From NCBI GenBank assembly GCA_001564135.1, contig LKNH01000068.1, positions 1 through 10,622 on the forward strand: 10,622 nt of DNA, given 5' to 3'. This document shows, in pieces, positions 1 to 5,543 of the stretch. This stretch comes from Halobacteriaceae archaeon Tc-Br11_E2g27. GTDB taxonomy: Archaea > Halobacteriota > Halobacteria > Halobacteriales > Haloarculaceae. Under the pieces are notes generated by a model. That model saw only the letters and a list, made by a program, of their open reading frames with translations. It did not search any database and had not been told where the DNA came from. The translations under genes and the position numbers were made by a program. Numbering within the stretch: position 1 is the stretch's first letter; the number at the start of each line of letters is the position of its first letter.

Positions 1-61
1 CCCCGAGTTCAACAGCAGTCTTGCCCGCCCGTATCCCAGAAAGTAACGAAGCGACAAGCAT
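1..61 (-). CDS. Possible 5' fragment of a gene running off the left edge
   Basis: A minus-strand frame opens with ATG at 61-59 and stays open to the window edge, giving 20 residues that begin MLVASLLSGIRAGKTAVELG. The reason to consider it real is an AT-rich element on the same strand (CAATATTTTGG, 83-93) centred about 27 bp before the ATG, which is the spacing of a leaderless haloarchaeal promoter. The peptide is too short to assign to a family. A competing reading on the plus strand (PEFNSSLARPYPRK, stop at 44-46) could be the C-terminus of an upstream gene instead, so the call is tentative. Confidence 0.35.
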   Translation of the reverse strand, partial: MLVASLLSGIRAGKTAVELG

Positions 62-114
62 AGCGAGACTATCGCAGAGAGTCCAAAATATTGAGGTGAG
101 CTGGTCAATTCAAA

Positions 115-200
115 AGTATATCCCAACATGTTGGGGAAAATGGTTTGTCCGCCACTCGAATCAGGTGAACCATGAGCAAGCGAATACCCAACCGGAGGGG
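115..200 (+). promoter_or_regulatory. Promoter-like element and Shine-Dalgarno for the membrane-protein gene
   Basis: AGTATATCC at 115-123 is a candidate TATA element, which would give a leader of about 60 nt. A clear Shine-Dalgarno sequence GGAGG (194-198) lies 7 nt before the ATG at 206 and supports that start. The ribosome site is the firmer of the two calls; the TATA assignment is weak. Confidence 0.45.
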
Positions 201-205
201 AGACG

Positions 206-853
206 ATGGTCGTTGAACCCGGCGGACTTCTATGGAACGTACTCCTTGGGGGACACATTCTTGTGGGCGTCATTGCACTGGTGGCCGGGGCAGGAGCAAT
301 CCTCACAGCGAAAGGGCAACGGCGGCACAATCAGGCGGGTCGGTACTACGTCTACTCGATGGCTGCTGTCGTCGTGACAGCAGTGCCACTGGCAGCCATC
401 ACTGCAAACTGGTTCCTGCTGGCGATTGCGGTCTTTAGCGGCTATCTGGTATTCGGTGGCTATCAACTGGTTCGCCGGCAACGAGCCAGATTAACAGCCC
501 CGACAGTTGTCGATTACGGCGGCCATGGAACGATGCTGAGTGTGGGTGGCGCAATGATTGCCGCCGGCGGGTGGCAAACGCTAAACGGCACCGGAGAACT
601 AGCCCCAGTCCTTGTGGTCTTTGGGGCAATCGGCGCAATGCTTGCAGTCAGAGAAGGGTACAGCCTCCACAGAGACCAACGGACCCCCTGGATGCAGCGC
701 CATATTGCGTTCATGGGCGGGGCCTATATTGCGACAGTCACCGCGACAATTACCGTGAACCTCACAATGGCCCCACCGCTCGTCCGCTGGCTTGGCCCGA
801 CAGCCGTTGGTGTGCCGCTGATTTGGCTAGCAATTCGGAAATATACTCAGTGA
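206..853 (+). CDS. Seven-helix integral membrane protein, DUF2306-like
   Basis: This is a 215-residue, very hydrophobic protein with about seven predicted membrane segments (roughly 11-35, 50-66, 70-88, 108-126, 132-149, 163-188 and 193-211). The pattern of a histidine in the first helix (H17), a basic loop with H41 followed by Gly-Arg-Tyr-Tyr and Tyr-Ser-Met, and a late MQRHIAFMGGAY motif (H166) resembles the DUF2306 family of uncharacterised membrane proteins. The conserved histidines could bind a metal or heme, but that is inference. The ATG at 206 is supported by a GGAGG ribosome site 7 nt upstream. The gene stands alone, convergent with the small minus-strand gene ending at 1033. The family assignment is from memory of the motif pattern; no enzymatic function is claimed. 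Confidence 0.75.
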   Translation: MVVEPGGLLWNVLLGGHILVGVIALVAGAGAILTAKGQRRHNQAGRYYVYSMAAVVVTAVPLAAITANWFLLAIAVFSGYLVFGGYQLVRRQRARLTAPTVVDYGGHGTMLSVGGAMIAAGGWQTLNGTGELAPVLVVFGAIGAMLAVREGYSLHRDQRTPWMQRHIAFMGGAYIATVTATITVNLTMAPPLVRWLGPTAVGVPLIWLAIRKYTQ

Positions 854-933
854 GGCCCGATTCTGCTTGTAAGTAGCGTTTCAGACCAGTGAGAAGGTCG
901 TTCTGTGTAGAGCGGGAGCGTGGTCTATAGCGC

Positions 934-948
934 GTATAAATTGTATAC
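934..948. promoter_or_regulatory. Symmetric TATA-like element with no obvious gene
   Basis: GTATA-AATTG-TATAC is a 5-bp inverted repeat containing TATAAA on the plus strand and TTTATAC on the minus strand. A plus-strand start about 25 bp on (near 963) would run toward a 38-codon frame at 987-1103 that overlaps the end of the minus-strand gene. A minus-strand start would run into the end of the membrane-protein gene. Neither product is convincing, so this may mark an antisense or small RNA, or may be chance AT-rich sequence. The rest of the gap 854-1032 shows nothing I can name. Confidence 0.25.
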
Positions 949-1032
949 TACGATATCAAATAGCTGGTGCGACGCAAGGCTGGAGAATGAGACAACAGCC
1001 AAAAGAGTCGGTTCAGTGGCTATCTGAAGGGC

Positions 1033-1278
1033 TTATCCCCGATAGCGGAACGAGACGACCGTTACCACGCCCTCGTTGTCAAGCGATTCTGTCGTTACGT
1101 TGAGTCCGAGTACATCCGATTCATCCACCACGTCGTAGGTGAGTGACCGGAGTTTCTCACCACTGGCTTCATCATCGAGAATAGTGACCCGAACGCGGTC
1201 ACGATTGGCACTCGTCTCGCTAACCTCGTAATCAGCCTCCTCAAACGCCGTCTCAAGCGCAGTCAGCAGTTCATCCAT
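1033..1278 (-). CDS. Small acidic conserved-type protein of unknown function
   Basis: The protein has 81 residues and begins MDELLTALETAFEEADYEV. Upstream in-frame starts exist, but the ATG at 1278-1276 is preferred because a TATA-like element (GCATTTTATGC, near 1300-1309) lies about 27 bp before it, as expected for a leaderless transcript. The layout is an N-terminal amphipathic helix (about 1-14) followed by alternating strands and a short helix ending in VVTVVSFRYRG, suggesting a small alpha/beta domain. No signal peptide, membrane helix or catalytic motif is visible. It is divergent from the XRE-type regulator at 1417, so the two share a 138-bp control region and may be co-regulated. I do not recognise the family. 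Confidence 0.7.
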   Translation of the reverse strand: MDELLTALETAFEEADYEVSETSANRDRVRVTILDDEASGEKLRSLTYDVVDESDVLGLNVTTESLDNEGVVTVVSFRYRG

Positions 1279-1298
1279 AGCGGATGTTGGCGTGCCGG

Positions 1299-1310
1299 GC
1301 ATAAAATGCC
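1299..1310 (-). promoter_or_regulatory. TATA box for the 81-residue protein gene
   Basis: On the minus strand the sequence reads GGCATTTTATGC, centred near 1305 and about 27 bp from the ATG at 1278. The spacing predicts a leaderless or nearly leaderless mRNA. Confidence 0.5.
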
Positions 1311-1385
1311 TTGTCCAAAGACCAAAAAGAAACCGCTGAGAATGACAGAGAATATCACGCCCTCCAGCCGATGGCCGCCACAACG

Positions 1386-1393
1386 CATTTAAG
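1386..1393 (+). promoter_or_regulatory. TATA box for the XRE-type regulator
   Basis: GCATTTAAG contains a haloarchaeal TTTAA element centred near 1390, about 27 bp before the ATG at 1417. This favours that ATG over the in-frame GTG at 1396, which would sit within 10 bp of the TATA element. Confidence 0.55.
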
Positions 1394-1416
1394 CAGTGAC
1401 TAACCTAGATACGGAT

Positions 1417-2379
1417 ATGTCCCGGTCTGCACTGGTCGGAAACGTCACAGCAATGCTTGAGGATGCTGGCTTTCTCGTCAGCGACCGCTGTGCAATCCGG
1501 CCCAAAAGCTTCGATGTCGCGGCACGCCGGGGAGATGACGTTATTTTACTGAAAATCCTCGGCAACATCGATGCGTTCAACGCACGGACGGGCGCAGAGA
1601 TGCGTCGACTCAGCGAGTATCTGAACGCGACGCCGCTGGTAATCGGTCTTCGGACCCGAAACGAGGAGCTAAAGCCCGGCGTCGTCTACTTCCGCCACGG
1701 CGTTCCGGTATTCTCGCCGGACACAGCGCTCGATTTGTTCGTTGAAGAGGTGCCGCCGCTCATCTATGCGGCACCGGGTGGACTCTACGTAAACATCGAT
1801 GGCGAGGTGCTTGCCGATGCGCGGGAAGAGCGCGGCTGGTCGCTTGGGCAGCTTGCCCAGGAGTTGGGGGTCTCGCGTCGGACCGTCTCGAAGTACGAAG
1901 ATGGCATGGACGCAAGCGTCGATGTCGCTGCGCAGCTCGAAGAGTTGTTCGAAGAACCGCTAACTGGTCCCGTTCAGGTCCTCGACGATTACGAGTCCGT
2001 ACAGGACGCTGACGACCCACCCGAAGGCCCCGATGTTGACCCAGACGACCAACCAGTCGTCACCGTCCTCACCCGCGTGGGCTACGAAGTCCACCCGACC
2101 GAGCGCGCCCCGTTCAAGACCGTGAGCGAAAACGAAAGCGAGCAAGACCAGGTGCTGACCGGCCACTCGACATTTACGAAAGCGGCCGAAAAGCGTGCAC
2201 GGATTATGTCCTCCGTTGGGCGCGTCACTCGCACCAGGTCAGTCTATGTTGTCGACCGTGCGCCACGCGAGTCCGTCGAGGGAACCGCACTCATCGAAAA
2301 AGAAGAGCTTGAAAACCTCCAGCGCTCCGACGATTTCCGCGACCTGATTCAGGAACGGGTCGAAGAAGAACCAGCCTGA
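1417..2379 (+). CDS. HTH-type transcriptional regulator with Mrr-like flanking domains
   Basis: This 320-residue protein has the layout of the archaeal family of putative HTH-type (Cro/C1) regulatory proteins. Residues 1-125 resemble a degenerate restriction-endonuclease-like (Mrr/PD-(D/E)XK) fold: SFDVAARRGDDVILLKIL at about 31-48 has the strand-turn-strand shape, but Leu stands where the catalytic acid of ExK would be, so cleavage is unlikely. Residues 132-185 are an XRE helix-turn-helix, with recognition helix near GVSRRTVSKYEDG (151-163). An acidic linker (about 190-212) leads to a second domain (213-300) with APFKT and a TGHSTF..KRA segment typical of the family. It probably binds DNA and regulates transcription. 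The target is unknown, but the inverted repeat in the helicase promoter just downstream is a candidate. The start is set by the TATA spacing. The helicase ATG follows 66 bp after the stop, with its own promoter. Confidence 0.85.
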   Translation: MSRSALVGNVTAMLEDAGFLVSDRCAIRPKSFDVAARRGDDVILLKILGNIDAFNARTGAEMRRLSEYLNATPLVIGLRTRNEELKPGVVYFRHGVPVFSPDTALDLFVEEVPPLIYAAPGGLYVNIDGEVLADAREERGWSLGQLAQELGVSRRTVSKYEDGMDASVDVAAQLEELFEEPLTGPVQVLDDYESVQDADDPPEGPDVDPDDQPVVTVLTRVGYEVHPTERAPFKTVSENESEQDQVLTGHSTFTKAAEKRARIMSSVGRVTRTRSVYVVDRAPRESVEGTALIEKEELENLQRSDDFRDLIQERVEEEPA

Positions 2380-2386
2380 GTACGAG

Positions 2387-2394
2387 TTTTATAA
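2387..2394 (+). promoter_or_regulatory. TATA box of the helicase gene
   Basis: TTTTATAA lies just after the stop codon of the regulator. A start about 25 bp on (near 2416) would give a leader of about 30 nt before the ATG at 2446. The helicase therefore probably has its own promoter rather than depending only on read-through. Confidence 0.65.
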
Positions 2395-2402
2395 CGGCTT
2401 CC

Positions 2403-2416
2403 GAACCCGTGGGTTC
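2403..2416. promoter_or_regulatory. Palindromic candidate operator in the helicase promoter
   Basis: GAACCC-GT-GGGTTC is a perfect 6-bp inverted repeat with a 2-bp centre, placed between the TATA box and the predicted transcription start. A bound dimer there would block initiation, a classic repressor position. Which protein binds it is unknown; the XRE-type regulator encoded immediately upstream is the obvious candidate. Confidence 0.4.
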
Positions 2417-2427
2417 AAATCCAAGGA

Positions 2428-2444
2428 CGACCCAGTTCGGGTCG
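2428..2444 (+). promoter_or_regulatory. Leader hairpin abutting the helicase start codon
   Basis: CGACCC-AGTTC-GGGTCG can form a 6-bp, GC-rich stem with a 5-nt loop that ends one base before the ATG at 2446. No Shine-Dalgarno sequence is visible, so the stem may influence start-codon access. Alternatively it is a second DNA operator related to the GGGTTC repeat upstream. Confidence 0.35.
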
Positions 2445-2445
2445 A

Positions 2446-4884
2446 ATGGCCCCCGAGTGGCAGTCGTATTTTGGCTTCGACGAGCCCTACGACAACCAGC
2501 GCGATGCGATCGAATCCGCACTACAGGTCGGCCGCGCCAACGGCTACCTTGCGATGGAAGGAGCCTGCGGAACGGGCAAGACGATGGCCGCACTGACAGC
2601 CGCGGCCACGCTCATCCGAGAGGGAGAATATGACAACGCCGTCGTCGTCACGCCGGTCAAACAGCAACGCCAACAATTTGTTGACGATATTCGGACGATG
2701 AATGCTGGCCGTGACGACCCACTTGCATCAATTGCCCTCGTGGGAAAGCGCGACCTCTGTCCGTATGGCCGCGAAGACGTGTTTCCGGACGACGTCGGCG
2801 TCCACGACCGCTGTGAAGACCTGCGCGAAAATACCGCCCAACTGGTGGACAGTGACGGTGGGGACTCCCGTTCGGTAGCGAGCGTGGCGGTTGGCAACGA
2901 GCCGGATGAAATCTGGTGGGACCCGGAACTGGGCAGCAAGTTGGCGAAAGCGGCCCGTCCGGATAGCGCCGGTCAACAGCAGTTACAGCATGAGATGCTC
3001 AGCACTGCCGGCGCTACCAGCCCATACCAGCGGAGTCAGCCACGCGCCCCTGAAGGGATGGCTGACGGGGACGAGCCGCTGTACTGTCCCTTTGAGGCGG
3101 ATTTTTACGCGCGAAATCGGGGCTCTCCGGTGGATTTCACGATCGGGGAAGAGTCAGTGGTAACGGCCGAAGAGTATCTGCCAGCAGCTGTCGAGCGAGG
3201 AACCTGCCCCCACCGTGTGATGGGCGTCCTGTTAGAGCATGCAGAGATAGTCGTCGGAAATTACAATCATCTGTTCGACCCGGATTCGCGGCCGCTGCTC
3301 GAACCTGTACTCAACGACCGGACGTTTCTGATAGTTGATGAGGCACATCGACTCGAAGAGCGAGTTCGTGACCTGCTTTCGGGACGGGTCGGTCGTTCGA
3401 CGCTGCTCCGTGCCCGCAATGACCTGAATACCGTCCTTCAGTGGGCCAACAAAACCGATGAGCATCGACAGAGCGTTCGAGATGAACTGGCAAGTCACGA
3501 TGTTCCACTCGAAGCAGTAGCGGATGCACATGCCTTTTATGCGGATGTAATCGACTGGCTGGATGCATTTATCGAGCGCTCACTGGATACCGAGGCTGGT
3601 AACGGTGGAGACGGTGGGAATACTGGTGAGACAGCAACGGACTGGCGAGTGAACCCAGATTCGTTGCCTGACCGCGATCTCGAACTTCCGTTGCGCGACC
3701 CCGAAACCGTCGAGCAGGACGAACTGACCGGGTGGGCGGAACAACAGGGCTATACTGGCAAGCAATGGCGCTCGCTGCCGACAGTCGGCGCGGCTGTCGA
3801 AGCGACAATCGATGCGCTGGGGCTGACCCGAACGCCGGTCTGTGCCCCCGTGGGCGTCCTCTTTCAGCGCTGGTGGGAGACCGACCACGCGAGCTATCTC
3901 CGCGAAGTCGAACTGGAACATGCCCCAAAGGACGAGCGAACGGTGAGCGAACCGTGGCAGGCGCAGTACACTGCCGGACTCGTCCTCTTTGAATGTATGC
4001 CCGGCGAGACACTCAGTCAAGTGTTCAACGAACTGGGCGGAGGTGTACTGATGAGTGCAACGCTGGAACCGCTCGATATTTTCAGCGAGGTCGCTGGACT
4101 GGAAACGCTCCGGCAATCTCGACCAGTCGTTGAGCGGAGTTACGGCCTGCCGTTTCCCGAAGCAAATCGGGCAAGTTGGCTGGTCGATGCGACACCCTTT
4201 ACCGCGAGAAATCGTGGTAATCCAGAGGAAAACAGCAATCCGGAGAGCTGGAACCGGACCCGCGATGAGTACGGACATATCCTCAGAACCCTGGGACGGT
4301 CACCAGGCAACGTTCTCATTGCGATGCCGAATTACCGGGAAGCAGCGTGGGCAGCAAGCTATCTGGAAAGCGCCGTCGACAAACCCGTCTTGCTCGACCA
4401 GGCAACCGCAAACGAGCGAACTGAAGAGCTGAAACAGAAGTTCTTTGCAGGCGGGCCGAAGGTGCTTGTCACCAGCACGCGCGGGACGCTGACCGAGGGT
4501 GTCGATTACGACGGCGACAAACTCCACTGTTGTGCGGTGGTTGGTGTACCGCTGGTCAATATCGGTTCTCCCCGGGTGAAAGCTGTCAGGCGAGCCTATG
4601 GCGATGAGTTCGGTGAGGAACATGCGTTCGAGTATGCACTCACCGTTCCCGCCGTTCGACGAGCCCGACAGACAATTGGTCGCGTCATTCGCGGAGCGGA
4701 TGAAGTTGGTGTACGGGTGTTTGTCGGCCGTCGGTACATCCCAGACGCTAGACACAGCGTCTTTGAGTATCTTTCCGCCGAGGAACAATCGGAGTTCGTC
4801 AGGATGACCGCCGACTTTCTGGACCAACAGCTCTCACAGTTCTGGAGAACGCAAGAAAACTATACCGGTCGACGGAACAATTGA
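2446..4884 (+). CDS. Rad3/XPD-family Fe-S DNA helicase (superfamily 2, DEAH)
   Basis: This 812-residue protein is an ATP-dependent helicase of the XPD/Rad3/DinG group, which unwinds DNA 5' to 3' in repair and related processes. Walker A is GACGTGKT at 39-46. The DEAH box (Walker B) is at 298-301. Motif VI is QTIGRVIR at 742-749, preceded by a motif V-like STRGTLTEGVDYDG. Four cysteines lie between Walker A and DEAH (C105, C123, C214, C254), matching the 4Fe-4S cluster of the family. The C123-C214 spacing is long, with a polar, probably flexible stretch. A Gly/Asn/Thr-rich linker at about 390-403 (codons near 3595-3635) sits in the arch/insert region. The ATG at 2446 follows the TATA box by about 55 bp. 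The final codons (YTGRRNN) lie in a 17-bp inverted repeat, so the extreme C-terminus may be recent. Haloarchaea carry several Rad3 paralogues; I cannot say which this is. Confidence 0.9.
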   Translation: MAPEWQSYFGFDEPYDNQRDAIESALQVGRANGYLAMEGACGTGKTMAALTAAATLIREGEYDNAVVVTPVKQQRQQFVDDIRTMNAGRDDPLASIALVGKRDLCPYGREDVFPDDVGVHDRCEDLRENTAQLVDSDGGDSRSVASVAVGNEPDEIWWDPELGSKLAKAARPDSAGQQQLQHEMLSTAGATSPYQRSQPRAPEGMADGDEPLYCPFEADFYARNRGSPVDFTIGEESVVTAEEYLPAAVERGTCPHRVMGVLLEHAEIVVGNYNHLFDPDSRPLLEPVLNDRTFLIVDEAHRLEERVRDLLSGRVGRSTLLRARNDLNTVLQWANKTDEHRQSVRDELASHDVPLEAVADAHAFYADVIDWLDAFIERSLDTEAGNGGDGGNTGETATDWRVNPDSLPDRDLELPLRDPETVEQDELTGWAEQQGYTGKQWRSLPTVGAAVEATIDALGLTRTPVCAPVGVLFQRWWETDHASYLREVELEHAPKDERTVSEPWQAQYTAGLVLFECMPGETLSQVFNELGGGVLMSATLEPLDIFSEVAGLETLRQSRPVVERSYGLPFPEANRASWLVDATPFTARNRGNPEENSNPESWNRTRDEYGHILRTLGRSPGNVLIAMPNYREAAWAASYLESAVDKPVLLDQATANERTEELKQKFFAGGPKVLVTSTRGTLTEGVDYDGDKLHCCAVVGVPLVNIGSPRVKAVRRAYGDEFGEEHAFEYALTVPAVRRARQTIGRVIRGADEVGVRVFVGRRYIPDARHSVFEYLSAEEQSEFVRMTADFLDQQLSQFWRTQENYTGRRNN

Positions 4885-4942
4885 GAGTTCTTACCTATGA
4901 CGGGTGGTGACGAATCTATCACAGCTTCCGTCGACCGGTATA
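4861..4942. repeat. Perfect 17-bp inverted repeat spanning the helicase stop codon
   Basis: Arm 1 is TATACCGGTCGACGGAA (4861-4877) and arm 2 is its exact reverse complement TTCCGTCGACCGGTATA (4926-4942), separated by 48 bp. Arm 1 encodes the last residues of the helicase; arm 2 lies in the gap to the convergent lrp gene. Each arm also contains the small palindromes ACCGGT and GTCGAC. It may be a bidirectional terminator-like stem, or the terminal repeats of an 82-bp non-autonomous insertion element. I see no flanking target duplication. Confidence 0.75.
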
Positions 4943-4962
4943 ACAGCACAAACGAAAGGCGA

Positions 4963-5418
4963 TTACTGGAGGTCGAGTTCGAACTGCTCGTGTTCTTTGG
5001 CAGGGTTGAGCACGACGCTCGTGTTGGACTCTTTGATTTCAGGGTCAGTCAGCAGGTCCTTGATGGTGTTGTTCATATCATCGGTGTCGAGGAACTTCCC
5101 GATGGCAATGATATCGTGGTCACCGGTCGTCTCGTAGACGCTGACCATCTGGTCATGTTCGGCGAGAGTTTCGGTGACTTCGACAAGGGAACTCCCCTCA
5201 ACTTTGAGTTGTAAGATAGCAGTTACATCGTACCCAAGTGCATCATAATCCACTTTGGGCGTATAGCCTCGAATGATACCCTCGTCTTCGAGAGCAGAGA
5301 GATGGTTGGAAACTGTCGTCACCGAGACGTCAAGGTCTTCGGCCAAACTGCGAAGGCTGGCCCGACCATCACCAAGTAGCTCATTGACCAATTTTTCATC
5401 GAGATTTTCGTACGTCAT
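4963..5418 (-). CDS. lrp: Lrp/AsnC-family transcriptional regulator
   Basis: This 151-residue regulator has the standard family layout. An N-terminal helix-turn-helix covers about 4-50 (SLAEDLDVSVTTVSNHLSAL, with GIIRGYTPKVDY after it). A RAM ligand-binding domain follows at about 64-140, with the GDHDIIAIG turn near 99-107 where effector amino acids bind in this family. Members form dimers and higher assemblies and respond to amino acids. The ATG at 5418-5416 is chosen over the adjacent TTG because a strong TATA box lies 26-28 bp before it. The gene is divergent from glnA with a 125-bp shared region containing palindromic sites, so control of glnA, and of itself, is the simplest reading. Adjacent lrp and glnA are known from Halobacterium. 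It meets the helicase gene tail to tail. Confidence 0.92.
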   Translation of the reverse strand: MTYENLDEKLVNELLGDGRASLRSLAEDLDVSVTTVSNHLSALEDEGIIRGYTPKVDYDALGYDVTAILQLKVEGSSLVEVTETLAEHDQMVSVYETTGDHDIIAIGKFLDTDDMNNTIKDLLTDPEIKESNTSVVLNPAKEHEQFELDLQ

Positions 5419-5441
5419 CAATCGACTGGACGTATTCCACC

Positions 5442-5452
5442 CTTTATAATTT
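5442..5452 (-). promoter_or_regulatory. TATA box of lrp
   Basis: On the minus strand the element reads AAATTATAAAG, centred near 5446 and about 26-28 bp from the ATG at 5418, which implies a leaderless mRNA. A perfect palindrome GAATATTC (5456-5463) lies 4 bp upstream, in the position of the BRE or of an adjacent operator. Confidence 0.65.
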
Positions 5453-5471
5453 TACGAATATTCACTTTTTT

Positions 5472-5518
5472 GCGCGAACGGCAAGGTTTGCGCACTATGC
5501 ATGGGTTTTAGTTCGCGC
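5472..5518. promoter_or_regulatory. Candidate Lrp operator array in the glnA promoter
   Basis: GCGCGAAC (5472-5479) faces GTTTGCGC (5486-5493) as an inverted repeat with one mismatch and a 6-bp centre. A third half-site, GTTCGCGC (5511-5518), is the exact reverse complement of the first. The centre of the palindrome is 32 bp, about three helical turns, from the third site. The pair lies upstream of the likely glnA TATA element and the single site directly downstream of it. That fits a regulator able to activate or repress. Binding by the adjacent Lrp is inference. Confidence 0.55.
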
Positions 5519-5536
5519 AGGACAGTCAATCAGGTG
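5503..5536 (+). promoter_or_regulatory. glnA core promoter and ribosome binding site
   Basis: GGGTTTTAG (5503-5511) is the best TATA-like sequence for glnA and would place the start near 5533. AGGTG at 5532-5536, complementary to the 16S 3' end, lies 7 nt before the ATG at 5544. If the start is really near 5533 the leader would be too short to carry the whole site, so one of the two calls may be off by some bases. Confidence 0.45.
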
Positions 5537-5543
5537 TCGAAAG

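Noticed and set aside
21..377. Plus-strand frame of 118 codons at the left end
   Set aside because: It overlaps the membrane-protein gene out of frame, is not acidic, and shows no domain; the overlapping frame from 206 has a good ribosome site and clear membrane helices.
2408..2425. GGGTTCAAATCC resembles the T-arm of a tRNA, which could mark a tRNA fragment or attachment site
   Set aside because: The flanking bases give only a 3-bp T-stem, and no acceptor stem or anticodon arm can be formed around it. The sequence is better explained as part of the GAACCC-GT-GGGTTC palindrome.
3580..4278. Minus-strand open frame of about 230 codons inside the helicase gene
   Set aside because: It is opposite coding sequence of a clear helicase, has no recognisable motif, and lacks the acidic composition of real proteins in this window.
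4897..5214. Plus-strand open frame of 105 codons opposite lrp
   Set aside because: It is the antisense of a well-supported Lrp gene, with no promoter or ribosome site of its own, and its open state follows from the codon composition of lrp.
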